From: Sphingomonas sp. LM7
Lineage (GTDB): Bacteria; Pseudomonadota; Alphaproteobacteria; Sphingomonadales; Sphingomonadaceae
NCBI RefSeq assembly: GCF_002002925.1
Contig: NZ_CP019511.1
Coordinates: 1,860,001-1,924,000, forward strand
Length of the DNA: 64,000 nt
Direction of reading: 5' to 3'
Below are positions 36,486-44,920 of this stretch, piece by piece. Positions within the stretch are counted from its first letter, which is position 1; every line of letters begins with the position of its first letter. A program made the translations under genes and the position numbers. Below the pieces are notes generated by a model. It was not told where the DNA came from and did not search any database. It worked only from the letters and a program-made list of their open reading frames with translations.

Positions 36486-39400
36486 ATGGCGCGCATCGGC
36501 TTCGATCACCTCATCGAGGAGCAGCTCCTGGCCATCGACGTATCGCGATCACTGGCCGGCCCGGCACTGCTCGACCGGCTGGGCGAACTCAGCCGGCGGC
36601 GCTTCGTACCCATCGTCGAACAGGTGCTCGACGAGTTCGATATGGCCGGCGAAGTCGTCCGCATCGAGCAGCTCTCCGTCACGCTCGGCCGCTTCGCGCC
36701 GGACGCGCTGCATCGCGCCGAGGACCGGTTGCGCGATCGATTGCGCATCGCGCTGGCCGAAGCCCTCGGCATGCGGGCGTCCGGTGAAACGGCCGTGCGC
36801 GAGCGCGAGGACCGCGCGTTGGTCGCGACCTTCGAACATTATCTGCTGCACGGCACCTGGCCTGCCACCCGCGCCGTCGCGCGCACGGTTACCCCGGCGG
36901 ACATGCTTGCGCAGCTGATCGCGGACGATCCGCTGGCACTGGTGGCGATGCTGCGGCGGCGCGGTTCGAGCGAGGCATTGCTGCGCCGCCTGGTCGCGCA
37001 GATCGACGACGGCCTGCTGGCGGCGCTGCTGCATCGGCTCGAGCCGGTGCACGCGGCCTATGTCCTCTCGTATCTGGGGGAAGTTCGCGAGCACCACGCG
37101 GTGGATCGGCTGATACCCGCCACCCCCGCCGAGCTGGCGGACATGCTGTGGACGATCGTGCTGCGCGATGCGCTGCAGCAGACCGGGCTGCAGGCCAACC
37201 GCAAGGCGTTCCTGCGGCGGCTGCTGATCCAGCTGGCGCGGAGCGGCGGGACGACGCTGGCGACGCTGATCGCGCAGCTGCGGCGGGGGTTGCCGCGGAC
37301 GCGGGCACGGCGGCGGGCGGCGGGGTCGCTGGTGGCGGTGCTGGGCGAACTGATCGACGAGGTCCCCGAGCTGCTCGCCGGCGAGGCCGGGATCGCCGAA
37401 CTGGCCGAATTGCTGGGTCGAGGGACGCTTTCTCCGCGCGAACAGCGGCGGGCGCGGCGGCTGATCGGGACCGCGGCGCCGGACCAGATTCGATGGTTGG
37501 TTCAGAGGATGGAGGGGGTTTCTCGCTTTACGGATGCGAGAGAGACTTTGAAGAACATCGCAACGCCGAAGTTGACGGCGGCGCTGGCAGGATTGTTCGA
37601 ACGCGGAGGGGAATTGTCCGCGACATGGACGCGCGCGGCGGGACGCCCGGCGGGCGCGTTGCAACTTTTGGGAGCGGCGTTGGCGACGGTTGGTGACTTG
37701 CCCTCGTTCGCCGAAATCACGCGGTTGCGGACACTGGTGGACGCGGCGCTGGCGGCGGAGCCAGGGGCGGCGCGACAAATGTTGCGCAACTATGCGGCGG
37801 CCGATCCGGCGCGGCTGTGCGCACTGCTCGGGGCGCCGATCGAAGTGGCGGCGCGCCTGCTGGTGCCACACCTTGCTGCGAGCCTCGCCGCGCTGGCACG
37901 GGCCGCCGATTGCTCCGAGGCGGAGATGGTGGTGCTGGTCGGCGTGGCCGCAGGTGCGCGCGATGGCGACCTGGCGGAAATGCTGCTGGCGAAGGCGGTG
38001 ATGGCATTGGCGCGCGCGCGCGGCATGCCGGCAGCGTCCCTGCGGCGAGAGCTGCGCCTGGCGGCTGGCAGGTTGGGCGCGTCGGAGCGGGTGGCGATCC
38101 TGTCGCTCTGCCGGTCGCCGGTGTTGGCGATGCGGCGGCTTGAGGCGCGGCATGCGGCGCTGGAGCAACTGCGGTTCGTGCTGGGCGACGCCGGATTGCT
38201 TGGGGCAGGCGATCGGGTGGCGGCGCTGGCCACGCTGTTGCCGGAATTGTCGGGGATAGCGGCCGAGGCGGTTCGGGTGCGGCTGGGCGGTGCCGATCCC
38301 GCGGACCTGCTGCGGCTGTTGCGGGCGATGCCGGCGGCGGGGCTGCTGCGGCTGGCGTTGCTGGCGGGGATGCCGAAGGCGGCGGTGCGAGGGTCGTCGG
38401 CGGCAGGTCTGGGCGAGGCGATTGCGCGCCGGAGCACCACGGCGGGCGGACAACGCTCCCCGACTGAGGATGCTTCCCGTTCCGCCGCGCCCCACGCGGA
38501 GGCGATCGACACAAGCAGCTCTATTGCCCGCGCGCGCGGAGATTCGGGTTCAGGCCGCGGCGACATTCCGAGTTCCCATTCTTCCCTTGCACCGCGAGCG
38601 GGAGGCCGGAGGCGCGACGGAGGTGACCGCGAGGCCCAACCGCACCGTCCTGAACTCTCGGCGAGCTCGGGACGCGCCCTCGGCGCGCCCCCTCCACCTT
38701 TTGCTGCGCAAATGGCCCCCCTCCCCCGGAGCGCCGCTCCGGGGGAGGAATTTGGTGGGCCGGGCATTGCCGCGCATGGCGATGCAACCATGGCGAACCG
38801 CTATGCCTTCGCAACGCCAAGGGCGTTCGATATGCCGCTGCGCTACATTCCTGACCGCAACCGCACTTTCACATCGGAGGAAGCTGCGGCGCTCAATGAC
38901 ATCCAGCCGATGCCCCCCGCACCGCGCGACGGCCAGCAGGCGGCAGATGCCTGGGCGACCGAGACGTCGGACCTTGCCGGGCTCGACGCCTCGGCACTTG
39001 CACGGATGCCCGCGCGGACGCTGCTAAGGCTGCTTGCCCGGCTGGCACCCGCGGACAGCGGGGATCGCGCTCGGGTCCGGCGGCGGCTGCGAGGCGCGCT
39101 CGATATCGAGGCGGAGGCGCGGGCGCTGATCCTGGAGGTGCTGCGGGCGGATGGCCCTGCCCTGTCGCGGGGCCGCGGGCGCGCCGACGCGAGCCACGCG
39201 CAGCACCGCATGGCAGCGCTGGTGCGGGCACGGCCGTTTGCGGCGTTGCGGCACGTCGCGCAGCGCGGCGACGCACCGGCGGAACTGAAGGCGTTGCTCG
39301 AAAGCCGGCGCGCGCCGTTGCTGTTCGCGGCGATGGCGCCGGCGGCGCGCGAGGAAGCGGCGCAGTTGGCGGCGCTGCTCACCGGGCGTCGCGGGCGGCT

Positions 39401-40625
39401 GGCAGTCGCGCCCGACAAGCTGGCGCAGGCGCTCGCGCGCGCAGTAGCGGCACGCGACTGGCGGAGCAGCGGCGGTCGCGGGTTCGCGGCGGAGTGGCTG
39501 CGCCAGGTTACAATGCTTGCCAGCCTGTCCGAGCAGAAAGCGGTGCGGCGGCTGCTCGGGACGCTGCCGCCCGAACGGCAGATCGGGCCGTCGGACCGTC
39601 AGGCCGAAACCTCGCGGCAGCCGCCCAGGCTGCTCGATCGAGTGCGGGCGCTGCTCGGATTGCCGGCAGGTGCGACGCCGGGTGCGGTTCGCAAGGCGCT
39701 TGGCCGTGCTTCGGTACGCGCGCGGCTGGCGCGGGAATTGAGCGAGGCCGAGCGCGTCGCCTTGCTCGGGCTGCTGGCACCGGGCGCGGCGGCGGGGCTG
39801 CTCCATGTCGCCGAGCGGCTGTCGGGTGCGCGGCGGGCCTGCGCGACGCCGCTGTCGCGCGCGGCGCAATGGGCGTGCGTGCTGGCAGCAGCGCTTGGCC
39901 GCGATCCGGTTCCGATGCTGGTCGGGCTGGTGCTCGACGGCAGCGAGGCGGCGCCTTCGCTGCCCCAGCCGGTGCGCGGGCGCGTCGAGGCGATGCTGGC
40001 GGCGTCGCTCGAAGGGATGCGCGATGCGACGCTGCGCGTGGTGCTGGACCTGCGCCGGCGCGAACGGGCGCAGCGCGTGGCCGAGACGCAGGTCGGCGTG
40101 GCGGAGGATGCGCCCGCGCTGCTGTATGTCGGCAATGCCGGTCTGGTGCTTGCCTGCGCGTTCCTGCCGCGGCTGTTCGGGAGCCTGGGCTATGGCGCGG
40201 CCGAGGATACGGGCTGGACCTGGGTGGAGGGATGCCAGGCGCGCGCAGTCCACCTGCTGCAATGGCTGGTCGACGGCCGGGGCGACGCGCCCGAACCGCA
40301 GCTGGCGCTCAACAAGCTGCTGTGCGGGCTGGTCCCGGCCGAGCCGATCGCCGCCGAGGTAATGCTGAGCGAGGAGGAATTGCGGATGGGCGCGACCTTG
40401 CTGCGCACGATGCTGGCGAGCTGGCCGCCACTGGCCGAGAGCGGTGTGGAAGCGCTGCGCGAGACCTTCTTCCGCCGCGAGGGCCGGCTGACGCGGACCG
40501 AAGCGGGGTGGCGGCTGGAAGTGGAGACGCGGGTGCTCGACATCCTGCTTGCGCAGCTGCCCTGGGGATATTCGACGATCCTGCTGCCGTGGATGGCGGC
40601 GCCGATTGTGGTGCAGTGGCGGTGA
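36486..40625 (+). CDS. eCIS tape-measure protein (Pvc14-like)
   Basis: 1379 aa, the longest protein of the locus. The N-terminus (FDHLIEEQLLAIDVSRSL to VVRIEQLSVTLGRF) and the C-terminus (SWPPLAESGVEALRETFFRR, QLPWGYSTILLPWMAAPIVV) match the contractile-injection-system tape-measure family. The middle is helical and Ala/Leu/Arg-rich, as expected for a protein that spans the tube and sets its length. Residues about 649-771 are different: Ser/Pro/Gly/Arg-rich low-complexity sequence encoded partly by a 29-bp palindrome (38720-38748) of the intergenic-repeat type. The frame stays open across it. A repeat copy in the 284-bp gap after the stop marks the operon end. The start at 36486 has an upstream in-frame extension that lies wholly inside the ATPase gene. 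Confidence 0.88.
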   Translation: MARIGFDHLIEEQLLAIDVSRSLAGPALLDRLGELSRRRFVPIVEQVLDEFDMAGEVVRIEQLSVTLGRFAPDALHRAEDRLRDRLRIALAEALGMRASGETAVREREDRALVATFEHYLLHGTWPATRAVARTVTPADMLAQLIADDPLALVAMLRRRGSSEALLRRLVAQIDDGLLAALLHRLEPVHAAYVLSYLGEVREHHAVDRLIPATPAELADMLWTIVLRDALQQTGLQANRKAFLRRLLIQLARSGGTTLATLIAQLRRGLPRTRARRRAAGSLVAVLGELIDEVPELLAGEAGIAELAELLGRGTLSPREQRRARRLIGTAAPDQIRWLVQRMEGVSRFTDARETLKNIATPKLTAALAGLFERGGELSATWTRAAGRPAGALQLLGAALATVGDLPSFAEITRLRTLVDAALAAEPGAARQMLRNYAAADPARLCALLGAPIEVAARLLVPHLAASLAALARAADCSEAEMVVLVGVAAGARDGDLAEMLLAKAVMALARARGMPAASLRRELRLAAGRLGASERVAILSLCRSPVLAMRRLEARHAALEQLRFVLGDAGLLGAGDRVAALATLLPELSGIAAEAVRVRLGGADPADLLRLLRAMPAAGLLRLALLAGMPKAAVRGSSAAGLGEAIARRSTTAGGQRSPTEDASRSAAPHAEAIDTSSSIARARGDSGSGRGDIPSSHSSLAPRAGGRRRDGGDREAQPHRPELSASSGRALGAPPPPFAAQMAPLPRSAAPGEEFGGPGIAAHGDATMANRYAFATPRAFDMPLRYIPDRNRTFTSEEAAALNDIQPMPPAPRDGQQAADAWATETSDLAGLDASALARMPARTLLRLLARLAPADSGDRARVRRRLRGALDIEAEARALILEVLRADGPALSRGRGRADASHAQHRMAALVRARPFAALRHVAQRGDAPAELKALLESRRAPLLFAAMAPAAREEAAQLAALLTGRRGRLAVAPDKLAQALARAVAARDWRSSGGRGFAAEWLRQVTMLASLSEQKAVRRLLGTLPPERQIGPSDRQAETSRQPPRLLDRVRALLGLPAGATPGAVRKALGRASVRARLARELSEAERVALLGLLAPGAAAGLLHVAERLSGARRACATPLSRAAQWACVLAAALGRDPVPMLVGLVLDGSEAAPSLPQPVRGRVEAMLAASLEGMRDATLRVVLDLRRRERAQRVAETQVGVAEDAPALLYVGNAGLVLACAFLPRLFGSLGYGAAEDTGWTWVEGCQARAVHLLQWLVDGRGDAPEPQLALNKLLCGLVPAEPIAAEVMLSEEELRMGATLLRTMLASWPPLAESGVEALRETFFRREGRLTRTEAGWRLEVETRVLDILLAQLPWGYSTILLPWMAAPIVVQWR
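38720..38748. repeat. REP-like palindrome inside the tape-measure gene
   Basis: CCTCCCCCGGAGC pairs perfectly with GCTCCGGGGGAGG (13-bp stem, GCC loop). The flanks (CCCTCCACC, TTGCTGCGCAAA) also look like intergenic repeat sequence rather than codons of a helical protein. It is translated in frame as the stretch around PLPRSAAPGEEF. Confidence 0.65.
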
Positions 40626-40668
40626 GGCTTGCATCGGAGAAGAAGCGTCCGCTTGTTGCTGCAAACTG

Positions 40669-40820
40669 CCTCCCTTCCCTTTCAGGGAGGAATGAGGGCG
40701 GGTCAGTGGCGGGCGGGGCTTGATGCCTCGACCGGCGCTTCGATGCTGGGCAATGAGTCTTTCGGGCGCGCAGACGCGCGGCCCCACCCCCTGCCCCCTC
40801 CCTGCAAGCAGGGAGGGGAA
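40669..40820. repeat. intergenic repeat, copy A
   Basis: About 150 bp bounded by CCTCCC...GGGAGG palindromes. The right arm CCCCTCCCTGC-AA-GCAGGGAGGGG (40795-40818) is perfect. Inside are the shared blocks GATGCCTCGACCGGCGCTTC and GCGCGCAGACGCGCGG. It is clearly related to copies B (42725-42866) and C (55330-55539). It follows the eCIS operon and probably also terminates it. Confidence 0.75.
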
Positions 40821-40836
40821 TCACCGTTGTTTTCGC

Positions 40837-40875
40837 TTGTTTGGGGCGCAAGTCCTTGCCAATAGTCTGACTAAT
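40837..40875 (+). promoter_or_regulatory. promoter and GntR-type operator of the pentonate dehydratase gene
   Basis: A TTGTTT box (40837-40842) and AATAGT box (40861-40866) with an 18-bp spacer; the -10 box is overlapped by ATAGTCTGACTAAT (40862-40875), an inverted repeat shared with four other arabinose-region promoters. Its position fits repression. The operator is better supported than the promoter boxes. Confidence 0.65.
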
Positions 40876-40909
40876 AAGGGCACAGCGCCCCAGGGCTCAC
40901 ATCACCGCA

Positions 40910-42715
40910 ATGACACAAGATTCCAGCACTTCGCCGCGTCAGCTCCGTAGCCGCGCGTGGTTCGACGATCCCTCCAACGCCGATATGACCGCGCTCTATC
41001 TGGAGCGCTACATGAACTTCGGGATCAGCCTAGAGGAGCTGCAGTCGGGACGGCCGATCATCGGCATCGCGCAGACCGGCAGCGACCTGAGCCCGTGCAA
41101 CCGCCACCACATCGTGCTGGCCGAGCGCATCCGCGAAGGCATTCGCGAGGCGGGCGGAATCGCGATCGAATTCCCCGTCCACCCGATCCAGGAGACAGGC
41201 AAGCGCCCGACCGCGGGGCTCGACCGCAACCTCGCCTATCTCGGGCTGGTCGAGACGCTGTATGGCTATCCGATCGACGGCGTGGTGCTGACCACCGGCT
41301 GCGACAAGACGACGCCGGCGTGCCTGATGGCCGCGGCGACGGTGAACATCCCGGCGATCTCGCTCTCGGTCGGGCCGATGCTCAACGGCTGGCACCAGGG
41401 CGAGCGCACCGGATCGGGGACGATCGTGTGGAAGGCGCGCGAGCTGCTCGCCGCGGGCGAGATCGATTACCAGGGCTTCATCAAGCTGGTCGCGACCTCG
41501 GCGCCGTCGACTGGCTTCTGCAACACGATGGGCACCGCTTCGACGATGAACAGCCTGGCCGAGGCGCTGGGCATGTCGCTGCCCGGATCGGCGGCGATCC
41601 CGGCGCCGTATCGCGACCGGCAGGAATCGGCGTATCGCACCGGGCTCCAGATCGTCGAGATGGTGCATGCCGACCGCAAGCCGAGCGACGTGCTGACGCG
41701 CGAGGCGTTCCTCAACGCGATCCGAGTCAATTCGGCGATCGGCGGATCGACCAATGCGCCGATCCACTTGAACGCGATCGCGCGGCATATCGGCGTCGAG
41801 CTCGATCTCGACGACTGGCAGGCACATGGCCGCGACGTGCCGCTGCTGGTCAACCTCCAGCCCGCAGGCGAATATCTGGGCGAGGATTATTATCGCGCCG
41901 GCGGCGTTCCCGCAGTCGTCGCCGAGCTGATGCGCCAGGGGCTGATCCTCGAGGACGCACTGACCGTCAACGGCCGCAGCATCGGCGACAATTGCCGCGA
42001 CGCGGAGATCGAGGACGAAAAGGTCATCCGCCGCTTCGATGCGCCGCTCAAGGATGCGGCGGGCTTTTCGGTGCTGCGCGGCAATCTGTTCGACAGCGCG
42101 ATCATGAAGCTGAGCGTGATCTCGCCCGAATTCCGCGAGCGCTATCTCGCCGATCCGGCCGATCCCGACGCGTTCGAAGGGCCGGTGGTGGTGTTCGACG
42201 GGCCCGAGGATTATCACCACCGCATCGACGATCCCGCGCTGGGCGTCGACGATCGCACCTTGCTGATCATGCGCGGCGCCGGGCCGATCGGCTATCCGGG
42301 CGCGGCGGAGGTGGTGAACATGCGGCCGCCGGTGCAGCTGATCCAGAAGGGTATCCACGCGCTGCCGTGCATCGGCGACGGGCGGCAATCGGGGACGAGC
42401 GGCTCGCCCTCGATCCTCAATGCCTCGCCCGAGGCGGCGGCGGGCGGCGGGCTGGCGCTGCTGCAGACCGGCGACCGGGTGCGGATCGACCTGCGCAAGG
42501 GCACCGCGAACATGCTGGTCTCGGACGAGGAGCTCGCCGAGCGGCGCAAGGCGCTGGAAGCCGCGGGCGGCTTCGCCTTCCCGGCGAGCCAGACGCCGTG
42601 GCAGGAGATGCAGCGCGCGGTGGTCGGCCAGGCCGAGAGCGGCGCGGTGCTCGAGCCGGCGGTGAAATATCAGCGGCTGGCGCAGACCTTCGGCGTGCCG
42701 CGGCATAATCACTGA
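40910..42715 (+). CDS. IlvD/Edd-family pentonate dehydratase (L-arabinonate or D-xylonate)
   Basis: 601 aa. It has the fold and motifs of sugar-acid dehydratases: [17 protein letters not shown] and [13 protein letters not shown] (Cys ligands of the iron-sulfur cluster), [71 protein letters not shown], and the closing PRHNH seen in Caulobacter XylD-type enzymes. The reaction removes water from a pentonate to give 2-keto-3-deoxypentonate, a step of the non-phosphorylative pentose route. Closest by eye to xylonate dehydratase, but an operator shared with arabinan genes favours L-arabinonate. The enzyme is cytoplasmic. Single-gene transcription unit between repeat copies A and B. The other enzymes of the route (sugar dehydrogenase, lactonase, semialdehyde dehydrogenase) are not in the window. 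Confidence 0.9.
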   Translation: MTQDSSTSPRQLRSRAWFDDPSNADMTALYLERYMNFGISLEELQSGRPIIGIAQTGSDLSPCNRHHIVLAERIREGIREAGGIAIEFPVHPIQETGKRPTAGLDRNLAYLGLVETLYGYPIDGVVLTTGCDKTTPACLMAAATVNIPAISLSVGPMLNGWHQGERTGSGTIVWKARELLAAGEIDYQGFIKLVATSAPSTGFCNTMGTASTMNSLAEALGMSLPGSAAIPAPYRDRQESAYRTGLQIVEMVHADRKPSDVLTREAFLNAIRVNSAIGGSTNAPIHLNAIARHIGVELDLDDWQAHGRDVPLLVNLQPAGEYLGEDYYRAGGVPAVVAELMRQGLILEDALTVNGRSIGDNCRDAEIEDEKVIRRFDAPLKDAAGFSVLRGNLFDSAIMKLSVISPEFRERYLADPADPDAFEGPVVVFDGPEDYHHRIDDPALGVDDRTLLIMRGAGPIGYPGAAEVVNMRPPVQLIQKGIHALPCIGDGRQSGTSGSPSILNASPEAAAGGGLALLQTGDRVRIDLRKGTANMLVSDEELAERRKALEAAGGFAFPASQTPWQEMQRAVVGQAESGAVLEPAVKYQRLAQTFGVPRHNH

Positions 42716-42724
42716 GGCCTTATT

Positions 42725-42866
42725 CCCTTCCCTGCAAGGGAGGGGTTAGGGTGGGTCCGGCGCCGGGCGGGCTCGATGCCCGGCCGGCGCTTCGGTGCCT
42801 GGTGATGAGTCTTTGGCGCGCAGACGCGCGCACCCACCCCCTGCCCCTCCCTTTCAGGGAGGGGAG
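42725..42866. repeat. intergenic repeat, copy B
   Basis: About 140 bp, same orientation as copy A, bounded by CCCTTCCCTGCAAGGGAGGGG and CCCCTCCCTTTCAGGGAGGG palindromes, with GCCGGCGCTTCGGTG and GCGCGCAGACGCGCGC inside. It fills most of the gap after the dehydratase gene. Confidence 0.75.
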
Positions 42867-42973
42867 TCAGAGCCTCAAGTAACGATCTCAGATGCTTGCG
42901 CGATATAGTTGATGCGCACTTGTCGGGGTTGGGCAGCGTTTCTATGCTGCCCGCCTCAACAGGGAGTATCTGG

Positions 42974-43549
42974 ATGAAGAAGCTGCTTTTGCTTGCGCCG
43001 CTGGCGCTCGCCGCGTGCAATTCGGGCTCGAAGGTCGAGGCGACCAACGCCAGCGTCGAGGAAGTGGCCAACAAGGTTGCCGCGAGCGGCGCCGCGCCGC
43101 AGCTCTCGCCGGGCCGCTGGGAAGGCAGCGCGAGCATCGTCAGCATGGAAATCCCCGGCCTTCCCCCCGAGCAGGCCGCCAAGATGAAGAGCGCGATGGG
43201 CACCGGCCAGCCCTTCGCCAGCTGCCTGACGCCCGAGCAGGCCAAGAAGCCCGCGGCGGACTTCTTCGCGGGCGGCCAGAAGGACTGCAAATACGAGAAG
43301 TTCACCATGGCCGACGGCAAGCTCGACGCGAAGATGCAGTGCAAGAGCGGCGGCATGACCGTCGACATGACGATGGACGGCAAGTTCGCCAGCGACAATT
43401 TCCAGATGGCGCTGACCAGCAAGAGCGCCGGCGTCCCCGGCCAGCCGATGTCGGCGCACACGATGAACATGAAGATGGAAGCGCGCCGCACCGGCGAATG
43501 CAACGGCACCGAGAACAAGGCACCGACCCCGCCGGGCAAGGCTTCGTAG
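42974..43549 (+). CDS. DUF3617-family lipoprotein
   Basis: 191 aa. The lipobox is clear (MKKLLLLAPLALAACNSG, C15), so this is a lipoprotein. The mature part fits DUF3617: LSPGRWEGSASIVSMEIPGL, a central Cys in FASCLTPEQAKK, and a second set of Cys in KDCKYEKF and KMQCKSGGM. Family members are common in sphingomonads and of unknown function. The start at 42974 has AGGGAG at good spacing; an open frame from 42896 would bury the lipobox. It has no evident link to the arabinose genes on either side. Confidence 0.82.
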   Translation: MKKLLLLAPLALAACNSGSKVEATNASVEEVANKVAASGAAPQLSPGRWEGSASIVSMEIPGLPPEQAAKMKSAMGTGQPFASCLTPEQAKKPAADFFAGGQKDCKYEKFTMADGKLDAKMQCKSGGMTVDMTMDGKFASDNFQMALTSKSAGVPGQPMSAHTMNMKMEARRTGECNGTENKAPTPPGKAS

Positions 43550-43562
43550 GCGTACGCCCCCT

Positions 43563-43589
43563 CGCCCTCTCCCTTTGGGGAGAGGGCTA
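43563..43589. terminator. terminator between convergent lipoprotein and GH27 genes
   Basis: GCCCTCTCC (43564-43572) and GGAGAGGGC (43579-43587) form a perfect stem that extends by one C-G pair to leave a TTTG loop. It lies in the 45-bp gap between two converging genes, so it can serve both. Confidence 0.6.
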
Positions 43590-43594
43590 TTGAC

Positions 43595-44920
43595 TTACTT
43601 CAAACGGTACAGCGCGGAGCCGTGTGGCGGCAGCGTGACTGCGATGCGACGATGGGCGTCGGACAGGTCCTTGCCCGTCCACAGATCACGGACCCGAGCA
43701 TTGCCCGAAATGCCGAGCGCAGCGAGATCGACCGCGACTTCGTCCGTGGTCTCGCCGATGTTGAACAGCGCGAGATAGCGGGCGTTGCCATCGCGCGACG
43801 TCCAGGCGACGTGGTTGCCGGTGCGGAACAGCTGGCGCGCTTCGCTGCCGTGCTGGTTTACGCGGAGCACTTCGTCATTGGTGAGCAGGGCGAGCGTGTC
43901 GGCGTCGAGCGCGCGCAGGTCGCCGCCCATGATCAGCGGCGAGCGCGCGATCGACCAGAGCGACATCATCGTGCGCTGCTCGGTCGGCGTGAAACGCGTG
44001 CGGCGCTTGCCCATCGCGAGCAACCCGAGCGGGAGCATGTCGGCATCGGGCCAGGCACCGGGGCGCAAATGCGGCGCCCAGTCGGCAAGGCGCTTGAACT
44101 GCGCGAGCAGCAGCTTCCATTCGTCCCAGAAATCGTCGCTGATCCGCCAGAGGTTGGCGTGGCTGGCAACATGCGCGGCGGCGGTGAGTGCGGTCTCGCC
44201 GGGCGAGAGGCTCAATACCATCGGCCGGCCGCTGCGATCGATCGCGCGGCGGATCGCTTCGATCTCGGGCTGGTTGCGGTGATAGGGGCGCGAGATGTCG
44301 TCGACCTTGACGAAGTCGACGCCCCAGGAGGCGATCAGCCTGAATACGCTGTCATAATAGGCCTGCGCGCCGGGCCTGGACATGTCGACGCCGTACATGT
44401 CGGAGTTCCAGGTGCAGATGTTCACCCGGTCGGCGATGTCGCCGCAGCGATGCTTCGTCCCGAGGATCGGCAGGTTGCGGTCCGCCGCCAGCCGCGGGAC
44501 GCCGCGCATCAGGTGGATGCCGAATTTCAGGCCGAGGCTGTGGGCATAGTCGGCAAGCGGCTTGAAGCCCCTGCCCTTCGCGGCGGAGGGAAAGCGGTTG
44601 AGCGCGGGGAGCAGGCGGCCGTTGGCGTCCATCGCCAGCTCGACGCCGACGCGATAGTCGAAGCCGGTCGCGCCGGGCTCGTACCATTGGATGTCGACGG
44701 TGAAGACGTCATAGCCGTGCGGGAGCAGCTTGGCCGCCATCACCGCGGCGTTGGCGCGGGCCTGCTCCTCGTTGATCGTCGCGGCGAAGCTGTCCCAGCT
44801 GTTCCAGCCCATCGGCGGGCGCGGGGCGAGATCGCGGAAGGTGCGCTGGGCGCGGGCCTGCGCGGCAACCGGGGCCGCGGCGAGCAGGCCGAGGGCGTGG
44901 CGGCGGCTCAGCATGCTCAT
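43595..44920 (-). CDS. exported GH27 alpha-galactosidase / beta-L-arabinopyranosidase
   Basis: 441 aa. A twin-arginine-like signal (MLSRRHALGLLAAAPVAAQA) is followed by the GH27 barrel: RPPMGWNSWDSFAATINEEQ, MAAKLLPHGYDVFTVDIQWY, the nucleophile strand VDFVKVDDIS, the acid/base region WRISDDFWDEW, and GAWPDADMLPLGL. A small C-terminal beta-sandwich ends the protein. GH27 members cleave terminal alpha-galactose or beta-L-arabinopyranose; with GH51 and GH127 in the same operon, arabinopyranose or galactose side groups of arabinogalactan are both possible. The start at 44920 gives an ATGA overlap with the GH127 stop; an upstream frame to 45133 lies inside GH127 and lacks a signal. It is the last gene of the operon. 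Confidence 0.9.
   Translation of the reverse strand: MSMLSRRHALGLLAAAPVAAQARAQRTFRDLAPRPPMGWNSWDSFAATINEEQARANAAVMAAKLLPHGYDVFTVDIQWYEPGATGFDYRVGVELAMDANGRLLPALNRFPSAAKGRGFKPLADYAHSLGLKFGIHLMRGVPRLAADRNLPILGTKHRCGDIADRVNICTWNSDMYGVDMSRPGAQAYYDSVFRLIASWGVDFVKVDDISRPYHRNQPEIEAIRRAIDRSGRPMVLSLSPGETALTAAAHVASHANLWRISDDFWDEWKLLLAQFKRLADWAPHLRPGAWPDADMLPLGLLAMGKRRTRFTPTEQRTMMSLWSIARSPLIMGGDLRALDADTLALLTNDEVLRVNQHGSEARQLFRTGNHVAWTSRDGNARYLALFNIGETTDEVAVDLAALGISGNARVRDLWTGKDLSDAHRRIAVTLPPHGSALYRLK

Noticed and set aside
21839..40625. Prophage or R-type tailocin
   Set aside because: There is no capsid, portal, terminase, integrase or lysis gene; the DUF4255 cap, the AAA+ ATPase and the CIS tape-measure family point to an eCIS.
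38790..40625. Separate gene starting at the ATG near 38790, after the repeat in the tape-measure gene
   Set aside because: The frame is open through the repeat from 36486, and the N- and C-terminal halves both match one tape-measure family; no ribosome-binding site precedes 38790.
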